Shown here piece by piece: positions 32,101 to 43,535 of a stretch of 64,000 bases of DNA; positions within the stretch are counted from its first letter, which is position 1; every line of letters begins with the position of its first letter. The DNA is taken from the NCBI GenBank assembly GCA_037349315.1, contig JBAIAC010000222.1, positions 124,001 through 188,000 on the forward strand, in the 5' to 3' direction. This stretch comes from Chelydra serpentina (taxonomy: Eukaryota > Chordata > Testudines > Chelydridae). A program made the translations under genes and the position numbers. The notes under the pieces were generated by a model that made no database searches, had not been told where the DNA came from, and worked only from the letters and a program-made list of their open reading frames with translations.

Positions 32101-32345
32101 TTGGGCACAGCACTGGCCTCTGACTTGGGCAGGGGGTGGAGCCTTGCAGGGGAGGAGGCGGGGCTTACATTTCACTGAGACAGTGCAGGGGGTGGGGCCA
32201 CAGAGAGCAGCAGGGATTCATGGTGAGGGGGGCACAGATCCCCCAATCTTCTGTCTACTCCACATCAGCCCCCCACCACTTGGAAGAGACTGGCACTGCC
32301 CCTGCTGGCCACAGCTTGTCACTTCTCCTCCTTGAGAAACACTCT
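32093..32345 (+). repeat. Third paralogue of the 13.7/36 kb segment, hAT empty site
   Basis: The segment matches 35909-36109 joined to 36402-36470, but CCCCACCACTTGGAAGAGACTG runs straight through where the arms carry a hAT MITE flanked by GGGTAGAG. Confidence 0.75.
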
Positions 32346-32838
32346 TTGTGCCATACCCCGACTGGCCAGGGGGTGTCGCTGCTGCTCCAGGGGAAAGAGT
32401 CTGTCCATTACCCCGACTGGCCACCGGGTGTCGCTGCAGCTCCAGGGGAAAGAGTCTGTGCATTACCCCGACTGGCCACCGGGTGTCGCTGCTGCTCCAG
32501 GGGAAAGAGTCTGTGCATTACCCCGACTGGCCACCGGGTGCCGCTGCTGCTCCAGGGGAAAGAGTCTGTGCATTACCCCGACTGGCCACCGGGTGTCGCT
32601 GCTGCTCCAGGGGAAAGAGTCTGTGCATTACCCTGACTGGCCACCGGGTGCCGCTGCTGCTCCAGGGGAAAGAGTCTGTGCATTACCCCGACTGGCCACC
32701 GGGTGTCGCTGCTGCTCCAGGGGAAAGAGTCTGTGCATTACCCCGACTGGCCACCGGGTGTCGCTGCTGCTCCAGGGGAAAGAGTCTGTGCATTACCCCG
32801 ACAGGCCACCGGGTGTCGCTGCTGCTCCAGGGGAGTCT
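32346..32838 (+). repeat. 55-bp minisatellite, about nine copies
   Basis: Unit starts CATTACCCCGACTGGCC recur at 32406, 32461, 32516 and onward at exact 55-base steps. Each unit contains CCACCGGGTGTCGCTGC or a variant. Since 55 is not a multiple of three, translated frames rotate and give misleading 165-180 residue open frames. It joins the tRNA unit abruptly at about 32838. Confidence 0.92.
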
Positions 32839-33634
32839 GGTCTCTTTAGCCCCGTAGTGTGCACCTGCCCTTAGGCTCTCTACACTCACACCTGCTGTAG
32901 CACTTTGCAGCAGACAGTCACTGCGGCGACGGGAGGTGTTTCCCATCACTGGAGTAGTCAGGCTGGCAGAAGAATTCTTCCACCCAGCTAGCGCTATCTA
33001 CGCCAGGGCTCCGCTCAGCTGAACTCCATTGGGTGTGAAAAATCCACCCCCCCAACCCGAGAGAGGCAGCTATCCAGGTAAGTGTCCAGAATACATCAGC
33101 CCAGCTCCCGCCCCAGCCTAGTCCCCCAGGCCCCTCCCAGCCCCAGAGTGGGCTGCGTGGCCCCAGCCACCCCAGAACCGGAGCCCCGGGATGTCAGGTT
33201 ACGGGGCCCCGACTCGACCTGCCATTGACTCGCGTGGCTCAGCTCCGTCAGCCGGGGCGGGCCAGGCTGCAGACGTGACTCAGGCATGGGCAGCATGGCC
33301 GCGCTCCCCTGACGAGGCATGAAGCAGGCCAAGAGCTTTGTGCAGCCCACAGGGAAGCGGGAGGGAGGCGTCTTCGAGCCGGCGAGTGTCATCCGTTTCT
33401 CCCTTGCCGCTTGGGCGGAGGCGGGAAGGGAGCGGAACCTGCCCGGCTGATGGTTTTGCGCTCGGCCTTGAGGATTAAGCCCGAGCCCCCGGCCTGGCTG
33501 CTGGGAGATGGGTTTCTGAGTCACATCCAGCGCACTCTTCGGACCACCAGCTGGGAGCAGTGAGGCCAAGAGGGATGGTGTTGAGGCAGCAAAAGGGGCC
33601 CTCCGGGGGCAAAGAAATAGCACTGGATTGTCTC

Positions 33635-33708
33635 CATCCCTGCGTGGGCTTGAACCACCATCCGCTTGGTTAACAGCCGAACGCGCTGACCCATTGCGCC
33701 ACAGAGAT
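33635..33708 (-). tRNA. tRNA-Asn(GTT), possible pseudogene (right, inner)
   Basis: This 74-base minus-strand sequence has a fully paired acceptor (ATCTCTG/CAGGGAT), normal anticodon loop CTGTTAA and box B GGTTCAAGCC. One mismatch is present in the anticodon stem and one (G-G) in the T stem. Function is uncertain. The left arm's inner end stops inside the partner copy at 16034. Confidence 0.65.
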
Positions 33709-33825
33709 ACAAGTTTGCTGTTACCAAGGCTGCTGCCTCCCAGCCGGCGCATCTGCCTGCCAGCGCTAGAGCTCACACGGTCCGGATGCTGGAGGCCGGG
33801 TACTGGATCCGGCAGGTGAAGAGGC

Positions 33826-33896
33826 AGCAGAGTGCCGCCGGAGACACCTGCTGGCCTATAAAGCAGAGGTTGATGAATCGAAACCATCCTCTGCTA
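33826..33896 (+). pseudogene. Initiator tRNA-Met pseudogene (right)
   Basis: The ends AGCAGAGTG and AATCGAAACCATCCTCTGCT match initiator tRNA-Met. The anticodon arm is CTGGC/CTATAA/AGCAG with two mismatches and no CAU. It is paired with the tRNA-Asn in the same head-to-head layout as at 11031/11229. Confidence 0.75.
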
Positions 33897-34748
33897 GGCA
33901 TGTGCTTCTTTCTTTTTGCTCTGGGCCTTCAAGTGAGGCGGCGACCAGCAGAGCGCCAAGATCCTAGGCCATGAGGCAAGAGGTGGCCGAGGCGGTGGCC
34001 TCCCAGGGAGCTCCCCGGCCCCTCTGGCTGCCTGGGCTCAAGGCAAGAGACCGGCCTGGGTGTGGGGAGGGCTCCTGTCCTGGCCTGAGGCAGCAGTGCG
34101 TCCTCGTCCCTTTTCCCACCCACACCGGCAGGCGGCTGCTTCGGGAGAGCACTAGGGAGGCTCTCGGGATGCTGGGGAGCTCCGTGTGGCTGTCAGATTT
34201 TACACTTGGATTAAACCCGAGTCCCCGCCGTGGCTGCTCGGGAGCTCCCAGAAGTGATTAAGGGACAGAGACTCCTAAGTGCCCTTAGTAACAAGGGTTT
34301 GGGGTTCACGAGGCCGGTAACGGGGTCACCATGTCGGCCTTGTAACTCTGGGTGTCAGGTCGCTGTGTAGCTTTGATCTAGAGCTCTGACGCCAACGACC
34401 GACCAGCAGCCCACAGCCTCACCCTGGGTCTGCCCCACCTGGTTACTCCTCGCAGGCTGACCTGACTCCCCTTCCAGCCCTGGATTCACCCCCCAATCAT
34501 CCTACTGCCACTCTGAGCCACAGACGTGGAGCTGCTGATGGAGGGAGCTGGGACTCTAGGATGTCTGGCAGAAAGGTGGGGCTCAGCTCTGTCAGCGACC
34601 TGCCCAGTTGTCTCGGTGACAGGGGATGTGACATTTCTGTAAGTGCATAAAGGGGGTATTTGGCTTCCAGGTGAATGTGAGGAATGTGCCTTTATGAGAG
34701 GGAATTTTTGTGTTTCGTTTGTTTCCACTTCAGGGGGCTAATGGCTAA

Positions 34749-34930
34749 GGGGAAGGATAGCTCAGTGGTTTGAGCATTGGCTTGCTAAAGCAAGGGTTGT
34801 GAGTTCAATTCTTGAGGGGGCCATTTAGGGATCGGGGCAAAAATTGGGGTCTGGTCCTGCTTTGAGCAGCGGTTTGGACTAAATGATTTCCTCAGGTCCC
34901 TTCTGACCCTCATTTTCTATGATTCTATGA
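34749..34930 (+). mobile_element. tRNA-derived SINE with CR1 tail (Cry I-like), right
   Basis: The head GGATAGCTCAGTGGTTTGAG and GTGAGTTCAATTCTTGAGG is followed by a tail ending TTCTATGATTCTATGA. It is the arm partner of 14791-14974, interrupting the same tRNA half. Confidence 0.8.
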
Positions 34931-35526
34931 AAGCCAGAGATCGTGGGTTCAAGTCCACCCATGGTGAAAAAGCTGTTTTCTGCCTGTATATTGCAAAGAA
35001 ACCTTGGTCTTAGTTTCAAGGAAGCTGGGAGATGTTTGAACCCAAAGTTCTGGATCCTCCAATACGCCTGGGGGCTTTGGCCAAGTCAGTGCAGCCCTGT
35101 GCGCCTCTGGTTCGCAGTGGGGTGCAGTTCATTTCCCCACCTCACGGGGGCACTGTGCACTTCCAGGCAGGAGCAGTGGTGTAAGCATCATCGTTAGTGT
35201 TAGCCAACCCAGCGGGAGTGCTGCCCTGTCACTCTCCTGGCTTGTTTTGGGGATGGCCTCTCCCACCTGCCTCGCAACTCCAGGTAACGGGAGCAGCTGC
35301 TGTTGTCTCTGTTTCTCCTTCTCCCAGGAAGCGGGGCTGCCCCAGAGACTTATCTGTGACAAGTTTTGCTTTGAGGCAGGTGTGATGGGTTGGGTCACAG
35401 AGACCTGCTTGGTGCTGCCACCTGGTGTGCAAAGGCTACTTTTACCCCTGCTTCCAGGCCTTTTCCAGCTAGAGACTCCCGAATCCTGTCTGTTTTGAGC
35501 CAGATTCCACTGATCTGCTGCAAACA

Positions 35527-35590
35527 CAGACTCCGGTCCGAGTAGGGTGACCAGATGGGAAGACCCGAAAATCGGGACTTCCCACAAAAA
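35527..35590 (+). mobile_element. MITE fragment (TAGGGTGACCAGAT)
   Basis: The terminus and AATCGGGAC words are shared with the complete copy at 58344-58466. It is truncated. Confidence 0.5.
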
Positions 35591-36109
35591 AAAAAACCCG
35601 CTCAACCAAAGTTGTTGAGCAAAAAAAACCACAACAATGATACATGCCTACAAACAGGAGGAATAAATTCAGTAGGTGATAACTTTCACAGAGATATGTA
35701 ACATGGCACATGTAGCATAAAACATGTTCCACTTACACATATATAGTTATAAGCATCTCCCCATAAAGTTTTATGGGGACACTGTCACAGCGGGGACGGG
35801 GCCAGTTTCATCAGAGAAACAAAAAATGTTGATTGGCTCTAGCTCTGTTCCTGCTCTTCTATGGGAAGCACAGGCTGCATTACCCTGACTAGCCAGCAGG
35901 CGGGGCAATGCAATTGGGCACAGCACTGGCCTCTGACTTGGGCAGGGGGCGGGGCCTTGTAGGGGAGGAGGCGGGGCTTACATTTCACTGAGATGGTGCA
36001 GGGGTTGGGGCCACAGAGAGCAGCAGGGATTCATGGTGGGGAGGGGGGGCAGAACAGCTCCCACAATCTTCTGTCTACTGCACCTCAGCCCCCCACCACT
36101 GGGTAGAGC

Positions 36110-36393
36110 AGGGGTCTCAAACACGCGGCCCGCGGCCCGCCATAGGCGCCAGCTCCACTGGCAGCCAAGCTCCAAACATTACTGAGTGTTTATATATTAT
36201 TCAAACCCCTCTTGGCATTACAGTTTTAAAAAAGTTAATCCAGTGACTTTTACTAGAATACTATATTACGCTGCTTTTTTCATGTTTGATCATACTTTTG
36301 TATCATTGGATGAAAAGGTTTCAGTGATGCGGCCTCGGGCCAATTTCCTAGTTCTCATGCAGCCCTCGTGGGGATTTCAGTTTGAGATCCCTG
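36110..36393 (-). mobile_element. hAT MITE with perfect 8-bp TSD (right)
   Basis: It is flanked by GGGTAGAG at 36102-36109 and 36394-36401. It is the partner of 13740-14024. Confidence 0.9.
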
Positions 36394-36459
36394 GGGTAGA
36401 GGCTGGCACTGCCCCTGCTGGCCACAGCTTGTTACTCCTCCTCCTTGGGAAACACTCTT

Positions 36460-36890
36460 TGTGCCATACCCTGACAGGCCACCGGGTGTCGCTGCTCCTC
36501 CAGGGGAAAGAGTCTGTGCATTACCCCGACTGGCCACCAGGTGTCGCTGCTCCTCCAGGGGAAAGAGTCTGTGCATTACCTGGACTGGCCACCAGGTGTC
36601 GCTGCTGCTACAGGGGGAAGAGTCTGTGCAAAGAGAAAACAAGAAAAATACCTGTGGCACCTTAGAGACTAACAAATTTATTTCAGCATCAGCTTTCGTG
36701 GGTTAAGAACCCACTTCACCGGATGCATGGAATGGAACATACAGTAACCAGATATTTATACACGCAGAGAAACATGAAAAGGTGGGAGTGTCTATAGCAA
36801 TGTTAAGAGGCTAATTAATTGAAATGAACTGTTTTACCCCAACTGGCCACCGGGTGTCGCTGCTGCTCCTATGGAAAGAGTCTGTTGTTC
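36460..36890 (+). repeat. 55-bp minisatellite, about four copies, split by an insertion
   Basis: Units at 36470-36625 include the variant CCACCAGGTGTCGCTGC. A CACGAAAGCTT-family repeat occupies 36626-36830 and a last unit follows at 36835-36890. The left arm lacks the insertion. Confidence 0.8.
36626..36830 (-). repeat. CACGAAAGCTT-family repeat, right-arm specific
   Basis: CTGTGGCACCTTAGAGACTA and TTTCGTGGGTTAAGAACCCA mark this copy. Because the left arm is uninterrupted, insertion followed the duplication. Confidence 0.7.
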
Positions 36891-37062
36891 TGGGTCCCAA
36901 TCCATTGCAGGCGTCCTGTCAAGCCATCGTGACCAAAGAACGGGCTCCGGTAGGCATGAGTCACCCAGCAGGAGGGCAAAGACTCACTCTTGCACAAGCA
37001 AGAAAGGGGAAGCTTAGCATATTGCGCTCCAGAGCTTTTCCAGTAGCCAGCACAGATACAGG

Positions 37063-37127
37063 AGGTTCTACCGAGAGTTGAACTCAGATGATAAGAATCA
37101 GAGTCTTGACTGTTTGACCAGGGGACC
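37063..37127 (-). pseudogene. tRNA-Gln-like pseudogene (right)
   Basis: It is identical in layout and length (65 bases) to 13374-13438 and equally lacks a proper anticodon loop. Confidence 0.65.
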
Positions 37128-37643
37128 AGCTCACATTATGCTATCTGGGTACTTACGACACTCAGCTGTCATGTTTGCACTCTGCACTCAAAGCTTCTCT
37201 CCAGCTGCTTCCCCTCTTGGCACTTTTACTCCTCCCCTGTCTCTGGTGCGATCTCTCTCTCTCTTCCATTGGCTTTCCCAGCCCCTGTTGCCATAGAACT
37301 TGCATGTACCCAAGGACTTTACCTTACTGTGGCCAGCTATTTTGTATGTTCAGCTGCTGCCATTTGAAACCCAAACATCACATAACTAGGAAGAATCTTA
37401 AGCCTTTGTGAGTGAAACTCAGAGACCTGCATTCTTGTAGTATATGAATCAGGTTGAAAGGATGGAAGAGAAATGTATGGAGGAGAGTGAATGAACAGTG
37501 ATCTCGGCTTTAGGTGCCCCGACATATTGTTGTTATGGCTAGAAATACTAGCAATGGCTTGAAATAGTGAGCAGATTGTTGAAATTAGGAGAATTGGTGA
37601 CTCAGTAGAGCTTGTGATGGTGACCCACTCGGAGTCCCTAGAG

Positions 37644-37857
37644 CAGTGGTCCCCAACGTGGTGCCCATGGGTGTCATGGCTCCCACCAGGGCATTTATGT
37701 GCGCCCGCCGTCAGGGCTGGCACCAAGGAAGGAAGAGGAGAGGAGCATCCACCGGAGAAGCCTCGCCACGGAAATGCCGCCGAGAAGTGTCGCTGCCCAC
37801 CACACTCTGATGAACGGATGAATGTGCTCTTGGCCACAGAAAGGTTGGGGACCACTT
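37644..37857 (-). mobile_element. hAT MITE (right)
   Basis: CAGTGGTCCCCAACG to GGTTGGGGACCACTT, flanked by CCCTAGAG and CCCTATGG, is the reverse of the left-arm target duplication at 12286/12507. Confidence 0.85.
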
Positions 37858-38177
37858 CCCTATGGGTTATGTTCTTGTTAGCATACGCTATAAAAGATTA
37901 TGTAAAGATACATACATCGGAGCATTCTGAGGGAGCTTTTCTCAGGGCAAGGAGCTGATGACTAAACTCCCCATCAGCTGGACAGCACCGGGGAAAAGGC
38001 AATTCATTTTAGGCTGAAACACTCCTCTTTATACCCAGACACTTGGCAGGAAAGTTTGGGGAAGGCAAGACTCCAGTTAGTGACATCAGGAGTGGAATGG
38101 GAGGGTTTTTTGCCTTGAATTTGGGAGGCTCCGGGTGCTCAGGAAATGTATAAACGGGATAAAGCATGATTGGATAA

Positions 38178-38244
38178 TAGCAGGGGGTTGGACTAGATGA
38201 CCTCCTTAGGTCCCTTCCAACCCTGAGATTCTATTATTCTATGA
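38178..38244 (+). mobile_element. CR1 3' tail (right)
   Basis: GCAGGGGGTTGGACTAGATG through ATTCTATTATTCTATGA. It is the partner of 11907. Confidence 0.7.
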
Positions 38245-38245
38245 A

Positions 38246-38410
38246 AGAGTCTGTGCATTACCCCAACTGGCCACCGGGTGTCGCTGTGCTCCAGGGGAAA
38301 GAGTCTGTGCATTACCCCAACTGGCCACCGGGTGTCGCTGTGCTCCAGGGGAAAGAGTCTGTGCATTACCCCGACTGGCCACCGGGTGTCGCTGCTGCTC
38401 CAGGGGAAAC
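38246..38410 (+). repeat. 55-bp minisatellite, three copies (right)
   Basis: Two units of 53-54 bases with GTGTCGCTGTGCTCC and one canonical unit. The left arm has two. Confidence 0.8.
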
Positions 38411-39590
38411 ACTTGCTCCCCAGGGTCCGGGAGGTGTCACTTGGTGGGGGCACCAGGTAGGTGGGAGGAGCTGGGGGAGGGGAGAGCTGGCTGCTGGTGG
38501 ATGCTAAGTACAGCTGCCAAGGAGGGATTTGATGCTACTGCAGACATAAAGGTTGCCACCCTTCCCCCGCTATTTATGACAATGGGAAAGGGCAGTTTAA
38601 TAGTTATTAGTATTATTAGAAGCAGACCCAACATCTCGTGACAATCTGGGGAAAGGACGTCAGGAGCAGACTGTATTTGCATGGAGCTGCCTCTGCTACC
38701 TGGGTGCTCAGCAAACGCAGCTGATTTCCCAAAATGACATTTTGGCTGGTTCTGGGTTTCAGTTCACTGTAGTATTGAGTGGCCGGGGAGCTCCCTGGCA
38801 GGCCAGCGCCTCAGCCACCTCTTGCCTCATGGCCTAGGCCAGTGGTCCCCAACCTTTTTGTGGCCAAGAGCACATTCATGTTTTCAGAAGAGTGGGGCGG
38901 GCACCAACAAGTTTTCAATACTTATTTTGTTTTTGTACATTAAATAATATGAAACCATCATAGTTAATATTACATAATATATGAATCCATAAGATACAAA
39001 AGGTAATTTTACATGTAAAAGGTATTAATTAAATTATTCGACAATTATTCTTTCACCTTACCATGTGAATGTGCTCTTTTTTTATGTACCTTTTTTGGGG
39101 GAGTAGTTCTGGGCAGTGGAGAGGGAAGCCGCGGCCCCCCGCCTGCCGGGGACAGAGAACACCGGCGCCTGCAGCCCCGGAGTTCTCTGCAGTAGTGTAG
39201 CCAGGTCTTGAGCACAGGGGGAGCGGCGCTATAAAAAGGCGCCTCCCCCTCCCCCGTACTCACCCTGGGACACTTTAAAGGGCCTGGGGCTCCAGCCGCT
39301 GCGGAGCCCTGGGACCTTTAAAGTGCCGCCGCCGGAGCTCCGGCAGCGGGGCTCCGGCGGTGATTTAAAAGGCCGGCATCTCCCCAGCGGCACGAGCAGC
39401 TGGCAGGGCCGGCGCGCCCACTAGGCGACCCTAGGCGGTCGCCTAGGGCGCCAAGATTTGGGGGGCGGCGGGCAGCTGCCTGCTGACTCCCCGCTCATTG
39501 GCTGAGCTGCTGAGTGGAGAAACAAGGGGCGGCTTGCCGTGGCTGCTCCTTGTCTCCCCGCTACGTTGCTGAGCGGGGAGCAGGGCCGGC

Positions 39591-40394
39591 TGCAGGCACC
39601 AGCAAAACAAGCTGGTGCTTGGGGCGGCACATTTCTAGGGGCGGCACGGGCCATGCCGCCCGTAGAAATGTGCCCCGCCGCCGGCTTTCCCGCGCCGCCG
39701 GCGGCTCAGCTTCTCCCCGAGTGGCGGCGCGCGAAACAGCTGTTCTCCCCCTCCCTCCTAGGCTTAAGAGTCTGGGAGGGAGGGGGAGAAGAGAACCCTA
39801 GCGGGCACGACACACATCTCCCGCTCCCTTCCACGCATGCCCCGCTCGCCCCGGCGCTCTGGCCCGGGCGAGCAGGGCCCCGAGCATGCCGCCCTCCCGG
39901 CCCGCGCTCCGGCCGGGGAGAGCGGGGCAGCCTCGCTCTCCGCTGGCTGGGGAGAGCGGGGCCCCGGGCATGCTGCCCTCCCGGCCGGTGCTCCGGCCTC
40001 GGGAGAGTGGGGCAGCCTCGCTCTCCGCTGGCTGGGGAGAGCGGGGCCCTGGGCATGCCGCCCTCCCGGCCCGCGCTCCGGCCGGGGAGAGCGGGGCAGC
40101 CTCGCTCTCCGCTGGCTGGGGAGAGCGGGGCCCCGGGCATGCCGCCCTCCCGGCCCACGCTCCGGCCGGGGAGAGTGGGGCAGCCTCGCTCTCCGCTGGC
40201 CGGGGGGAGTGGGGACCCGGGCATGCCACCCTACCCGCTGGCGGTCCGGCCGGGGAGAGCGGGGCAGAGAGGCAGAGGGGGGGAAGGTTGTTTCGGCGGG
40301 CGTTGGGGGCGTTGTTGTTTTTTGTTTCGGGGGCGGCGTTTGGGGAGTTGTTGTTTATTTGCTTGGGGCGGCAAAAACATTAGAGCCGCCCCTG
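39591..40394 (+). mobile_element. Nested hAT element with 8-bp TSD
   Basis: Ends CAGGGCCGGCTGCAGGC and AGAGCCGCCCCTG are flanked by GCGGGGAG (39583-39590) and GCAGGGAG (40395-40402), matching at 7 of 8. It contains the 84-bp minisatellite. No transposase frame is visible. Confidence 0.75.
39840..40262 (+). repeat. 84-bp GC-rich minisatellite, about five copies
   Basis: CATG landmarks at 39885, 39969, 40054, 40138 and 40222 give a period of 84 (one step of 85). The multiple-of-three period keeps frames open on both strands, producing spurious 160-300 residue open frames. Confidence 0.9.
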
Positions 40395-40882
40395 GCAGGG
40401 AGACAAGGGGCGGCTTGCCCTAGCTGGCTGCTCCGTGTCTCTCTGCTCAGCAGCTCAGCAGGGATACAAAAGGCGGCTCTCTCTGCGGCTGCCCCTTGTC
40501 TCCCCGCTCAGCAGCTCAGCGGGTACACAAGGAGCAGCCAGCCAGGGCAAGCCGCCCCTTGTCGCCCCACTCAGCAGCTTAGCAGGGAGACAAGGAGCAG
40601 CCAGCCAGAGCAAGCCGCCCCTTGTCTCTCCGGCAGGCGCGGGGCTGCGGCTTCTCTCCATGCTGCCCCGGCCTGCTGGGGACAGAGAACTCCAGGGCTG
40701 CGGGCGCCGGTGTCTCTGTCCCTGGCAGGCAGGGGCTGCGGGCGCCGGTGATCTCTGTCCCCGGCAGGCGCGGGGCTGCAGCTTCTCTCCGCGCTGCCCC
40801 GGACTGCCGTCCCCGGCGTGGGCGCCCATAAATGCCCCGGCGGGCACCATGGCGCGCGCGGGCACCGCGTTGGGGACCACTG

Positions 40883-42430
40883 ATCTAGAAGGTGTGAGGG
40901 GCGGGAAAGATGGATTAGCACCTGCAAATATGTTGACTTATTCTCAACTATTTCAAAATCTGGAATGTATTAGCATGGGGAAAATAACCAGTAAACTTTA
41001 AATCAGGCCTGCACAATGTGTGGCCCGGGGGCTGCATGCGGCCCGCGTGGGCTCACTGTGCCGCCCGGGGGGGGGGGGGTGAGTAGGCAAATGCGGGGTG
41101 AGGCAAGCCAACGGCGGGCTGGACGGCCGGCGGGTGGGCGGGCTGGTGAAGAGGCCAGTGCCAGGCTGGGGAGTGTGGGTGAATCAGCGGCAGGGGGCGG
41201 GGGCAGCGGCAGAAGGTAAGAGGCCAGCAGAGGGCTGGCAGGTGAGCTGGCGGCAAATCTGCCAAAATCAAAATCTGGGACTGTGTCCGTTGGTCCTTTT
41301 TTCTGCTTGTCTCTGGCCTGGGGGTTGTCCCAATGCTGCAAAGAGGGTTTTCCCAAAGGACGGTGCTTGCTTCTAACCCCCGAGGCCGTCAGTATGTCTG
41401 CTCTTCTCTAGTCAGCCCACTTGACAAGTCTGATTGTCCTTGGTCTGGTTCCCATCCCCTCTCCAAGGGTTGCAGCTGTCTGGAGGTGCTGCCTTCCACG
41501 CCTTCCTCATTCACACCTCCGGGTGGGGCGGAGCGGGGAGGGGGTGGGTCCTATTTACTGCTGTGATCTGGTCACCCTATGCGCGCTGTTTCTTTCCCCC
41601 TCTACAGGCTTCCACACCCCAGCGCTGGGGAAGGAGGGGTTGTTTCCGCAGAGCGGGCGGTGCTGGGCGGGGGGGGGGCGGTGTTTCTGCGGGGCTGGGG
41701 GGGTTTCGGCCCTCAGCTGTTTTCTTTGGAGTAATATGGTCCTCGCCGCTTTACGAGTGCAGGCCTGCTTTAAATGAACAATTTCCCATACTCTTTATAA
41801 CGTCCAATCAGAAGTTAGGCCACCAAAACAATAACAAAGAAATCACACCGAGACCCATGGGAAATCTGGTCAGCAGTGTATTTAAACTCCTTTCCTGGAA
41901 AGGAATTGCAGGGGGGAATTTACACATCTATTTTATATAGCCCAATGGGGGTTTTGAAGTCTGTCTCCATGAGATTATTTCTGAGAGAACTACCAAGATG
42001 ACAGCTAGGGGCTGGGAGTGGAGCTGTAGCACTTTCAATAGCTTCAGATTTATTTTTTCTGCATATTTGAGCTCATTTATGTGTGTTTCAATCATGTAAA
42101 TTCGGAGATACACATACATGAGACAATCATTACATGAGACAAAAGGTTTATATTCTCTACTTGAAGGCCAGGAGTGCATTAGGAGTTCCCATTCCCCAAG
42201 GGAAATACTATTTATGGGATATCAATCTAAATTCGACACCAGTTTTGTTATCTTCCCTTTAGGTTATATGCATGGAAATTCACCCAGACTAGTCTGCGGA
42301 AAGAGAAAATAATCGAAATCTGCCTCCAAGGCACTTGAAAGGCTGAAGCTGCAGGAGAACTGAAAGATGCCCACATTCAAATCAAAAGGGAACGCTGAGA
42401 ACTGACTGTTGCAACACGAGCCCCCACCAG
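40883..42430. other. Mostly anonymous sequence
   Basis: This right-arm-specific interval includes a hAT-like start (CAGGCCTGCACAATGTGTGG near 41006), a G-run at about 41069 and a GC-rich stretch. No gene was recognised. Confidence 0.35.
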
Positions 42431-42439
42431 TCCCTACAA

Positions 42440-42602
42440 CAGGGGTGGCCAACCTGAGCCTGAGAAGGAGCCAGAATTGACCAATGAACATTGCCAAAGC
42501 GCCACACTAGCTCCAGTCTCGGAGTCAGCGCCTATGCCAGGAGCCGCATATCGACCTCTGAAGAGCCGCGTGCGGCTCCGGAGCCACAGGCTGGCACCCC
42601 TG
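42440..42602 (+). mobile_element. Short hAT MITE
   Basis: Termini CAGGGGTGGCCAACC and GGCTGGCACCCCTG have flanks CCCTACAA and TCCTAGGA (5 of 8 alike). Confidence 0.65.
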
Positions 42603-43269
42603 TCCTAGGAGAAGGAGGCACCAACCTAGCACGTGCGATCTGATGAGCAGGAAAAGAATCTGGGAATTCCCTTCTGGCCAAACTCCTCTTTGTTCGCAAA
42701 CCGGTGGAAATGGCTGGTTCAGAAGCTGTTGAGAGATGGATAGTCCACGTCTATCAGCAGCTCCTCGCGTCACCAGCCGTTGTCAACCCAGCGAGTTGGC
42801 AGCCCGACGGCCGGGTAACAATGCTGAGGCAGAACGTTCTTTGCGGCTGGGATACGTGACATGACAATAAACTGAAACATCAACACACATGGACACGCCC
42901 CCCAGAGAGACGCACACACAGAAACTAGGAACATTCACACCATTGAGAGACACCCAAAATCTCTAGGAAATTTGCTTTGGGGGAGGGGATCATAGGTGCT
43001 GACTGCATGGGGGCTCCGGGCCTGGAGCACCCATGGGGAAAACTGAGCGGGTGCTTAGCACCCACTGGCAGCCAAGCCCTGACCTCCCCCCAGAGCATCT
43101 CCCGCTGACCAACCCCTCCCCCTCCTTCCCACGGCCTTCTGCCCCCACAAAACAGCTCTTTGGCTGCAGTCAGGACACTCCCAGGGGGTGGGGGAGGAGC
43201 AAACCCATAACTCCCCCAGAGACGGGATTGTATGAAATGGTTCAGAGGCCCTAAGGGCCCGTGTGAAAA

Positions 43270-43535
43270 ACCCTCCCCACCTGCCCTGCCTCTCTCCTCC
43301 CCCCGCGACCCTCTGACCCCTGCCCCTCCCCCTTCCCTCTCCCAATACGTCCATCTACCCACCTGCCCCGCCTCTCTCCTCGCCCCCAGACCCTATGACC
43401 CCTAACCCTCCCCCTTCCCTCTCCTAATACGCCCATCTACCCACCTGCCCCGTGCCTCTCCTCCCCCCGACCCTATGACCCCTGCTCCTCCCCCTTTCCT
43501 CTCCCAATACATCCATCTACCCACCTGCCCTGACT
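43270..43535 (+). repeat. 77/84-type minisatellite, about three copies
   Basis: CCAATACGTCCATCTACCCA units precede the SPRY exon copy at 44148 with about 600 bp of C-rich intron-like sequence between them. Confidence 0.8.

Larger units (their letters stand above)
38840..40882 (+). mobile_element. Large hAT-type element, right-arm specific, composite
   Basis: It begins CAGTGGTCCCCAACC and ends CGTTGGGGACCACTG, the same termini as the 213-bp MITE at 12294. Flanks GCCTAGGC and ATCTAGAA share only the CTAG core, so this could be a recombinant of two elements. The interior holds GC-rich repeats and a nested hAT (39591-40394). No transposase was recognised. Confidence 0.6.

Noticed and set aside
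31423..32175. 250-residue minus-strand frame as a host gene
   Set aside because: It overlaps a LINE ORF1 fragment whose zinc knuckle is in a different frame. No domain is visible in this frame.
32346..32838. CRISPR-like array
   Set aside because: The units are contiguous 55-bp tandem copies with no unique spacers, in vertebrate DNA.
32136..32874. Three overlapping 165-180 residue frames with ESVHYPDWPPGVAAAPG repeats
   Set aside because: The 55-bp unit rotates through three frames. The peptide is a by-product and also occurs wherever single units lie.
39539..40751. Long plus- and minus-strand open frames of 160-304 residues
   Set aside because: They follow the 84-bp minisatellite inside a hAT element. 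All frames are open and no domain is present.
41821..41940. MGNLVSS start resembling a myristoylation signal
   Set aside because: It is a short frame with no downstream domain or splice context. Chance is sufficient.
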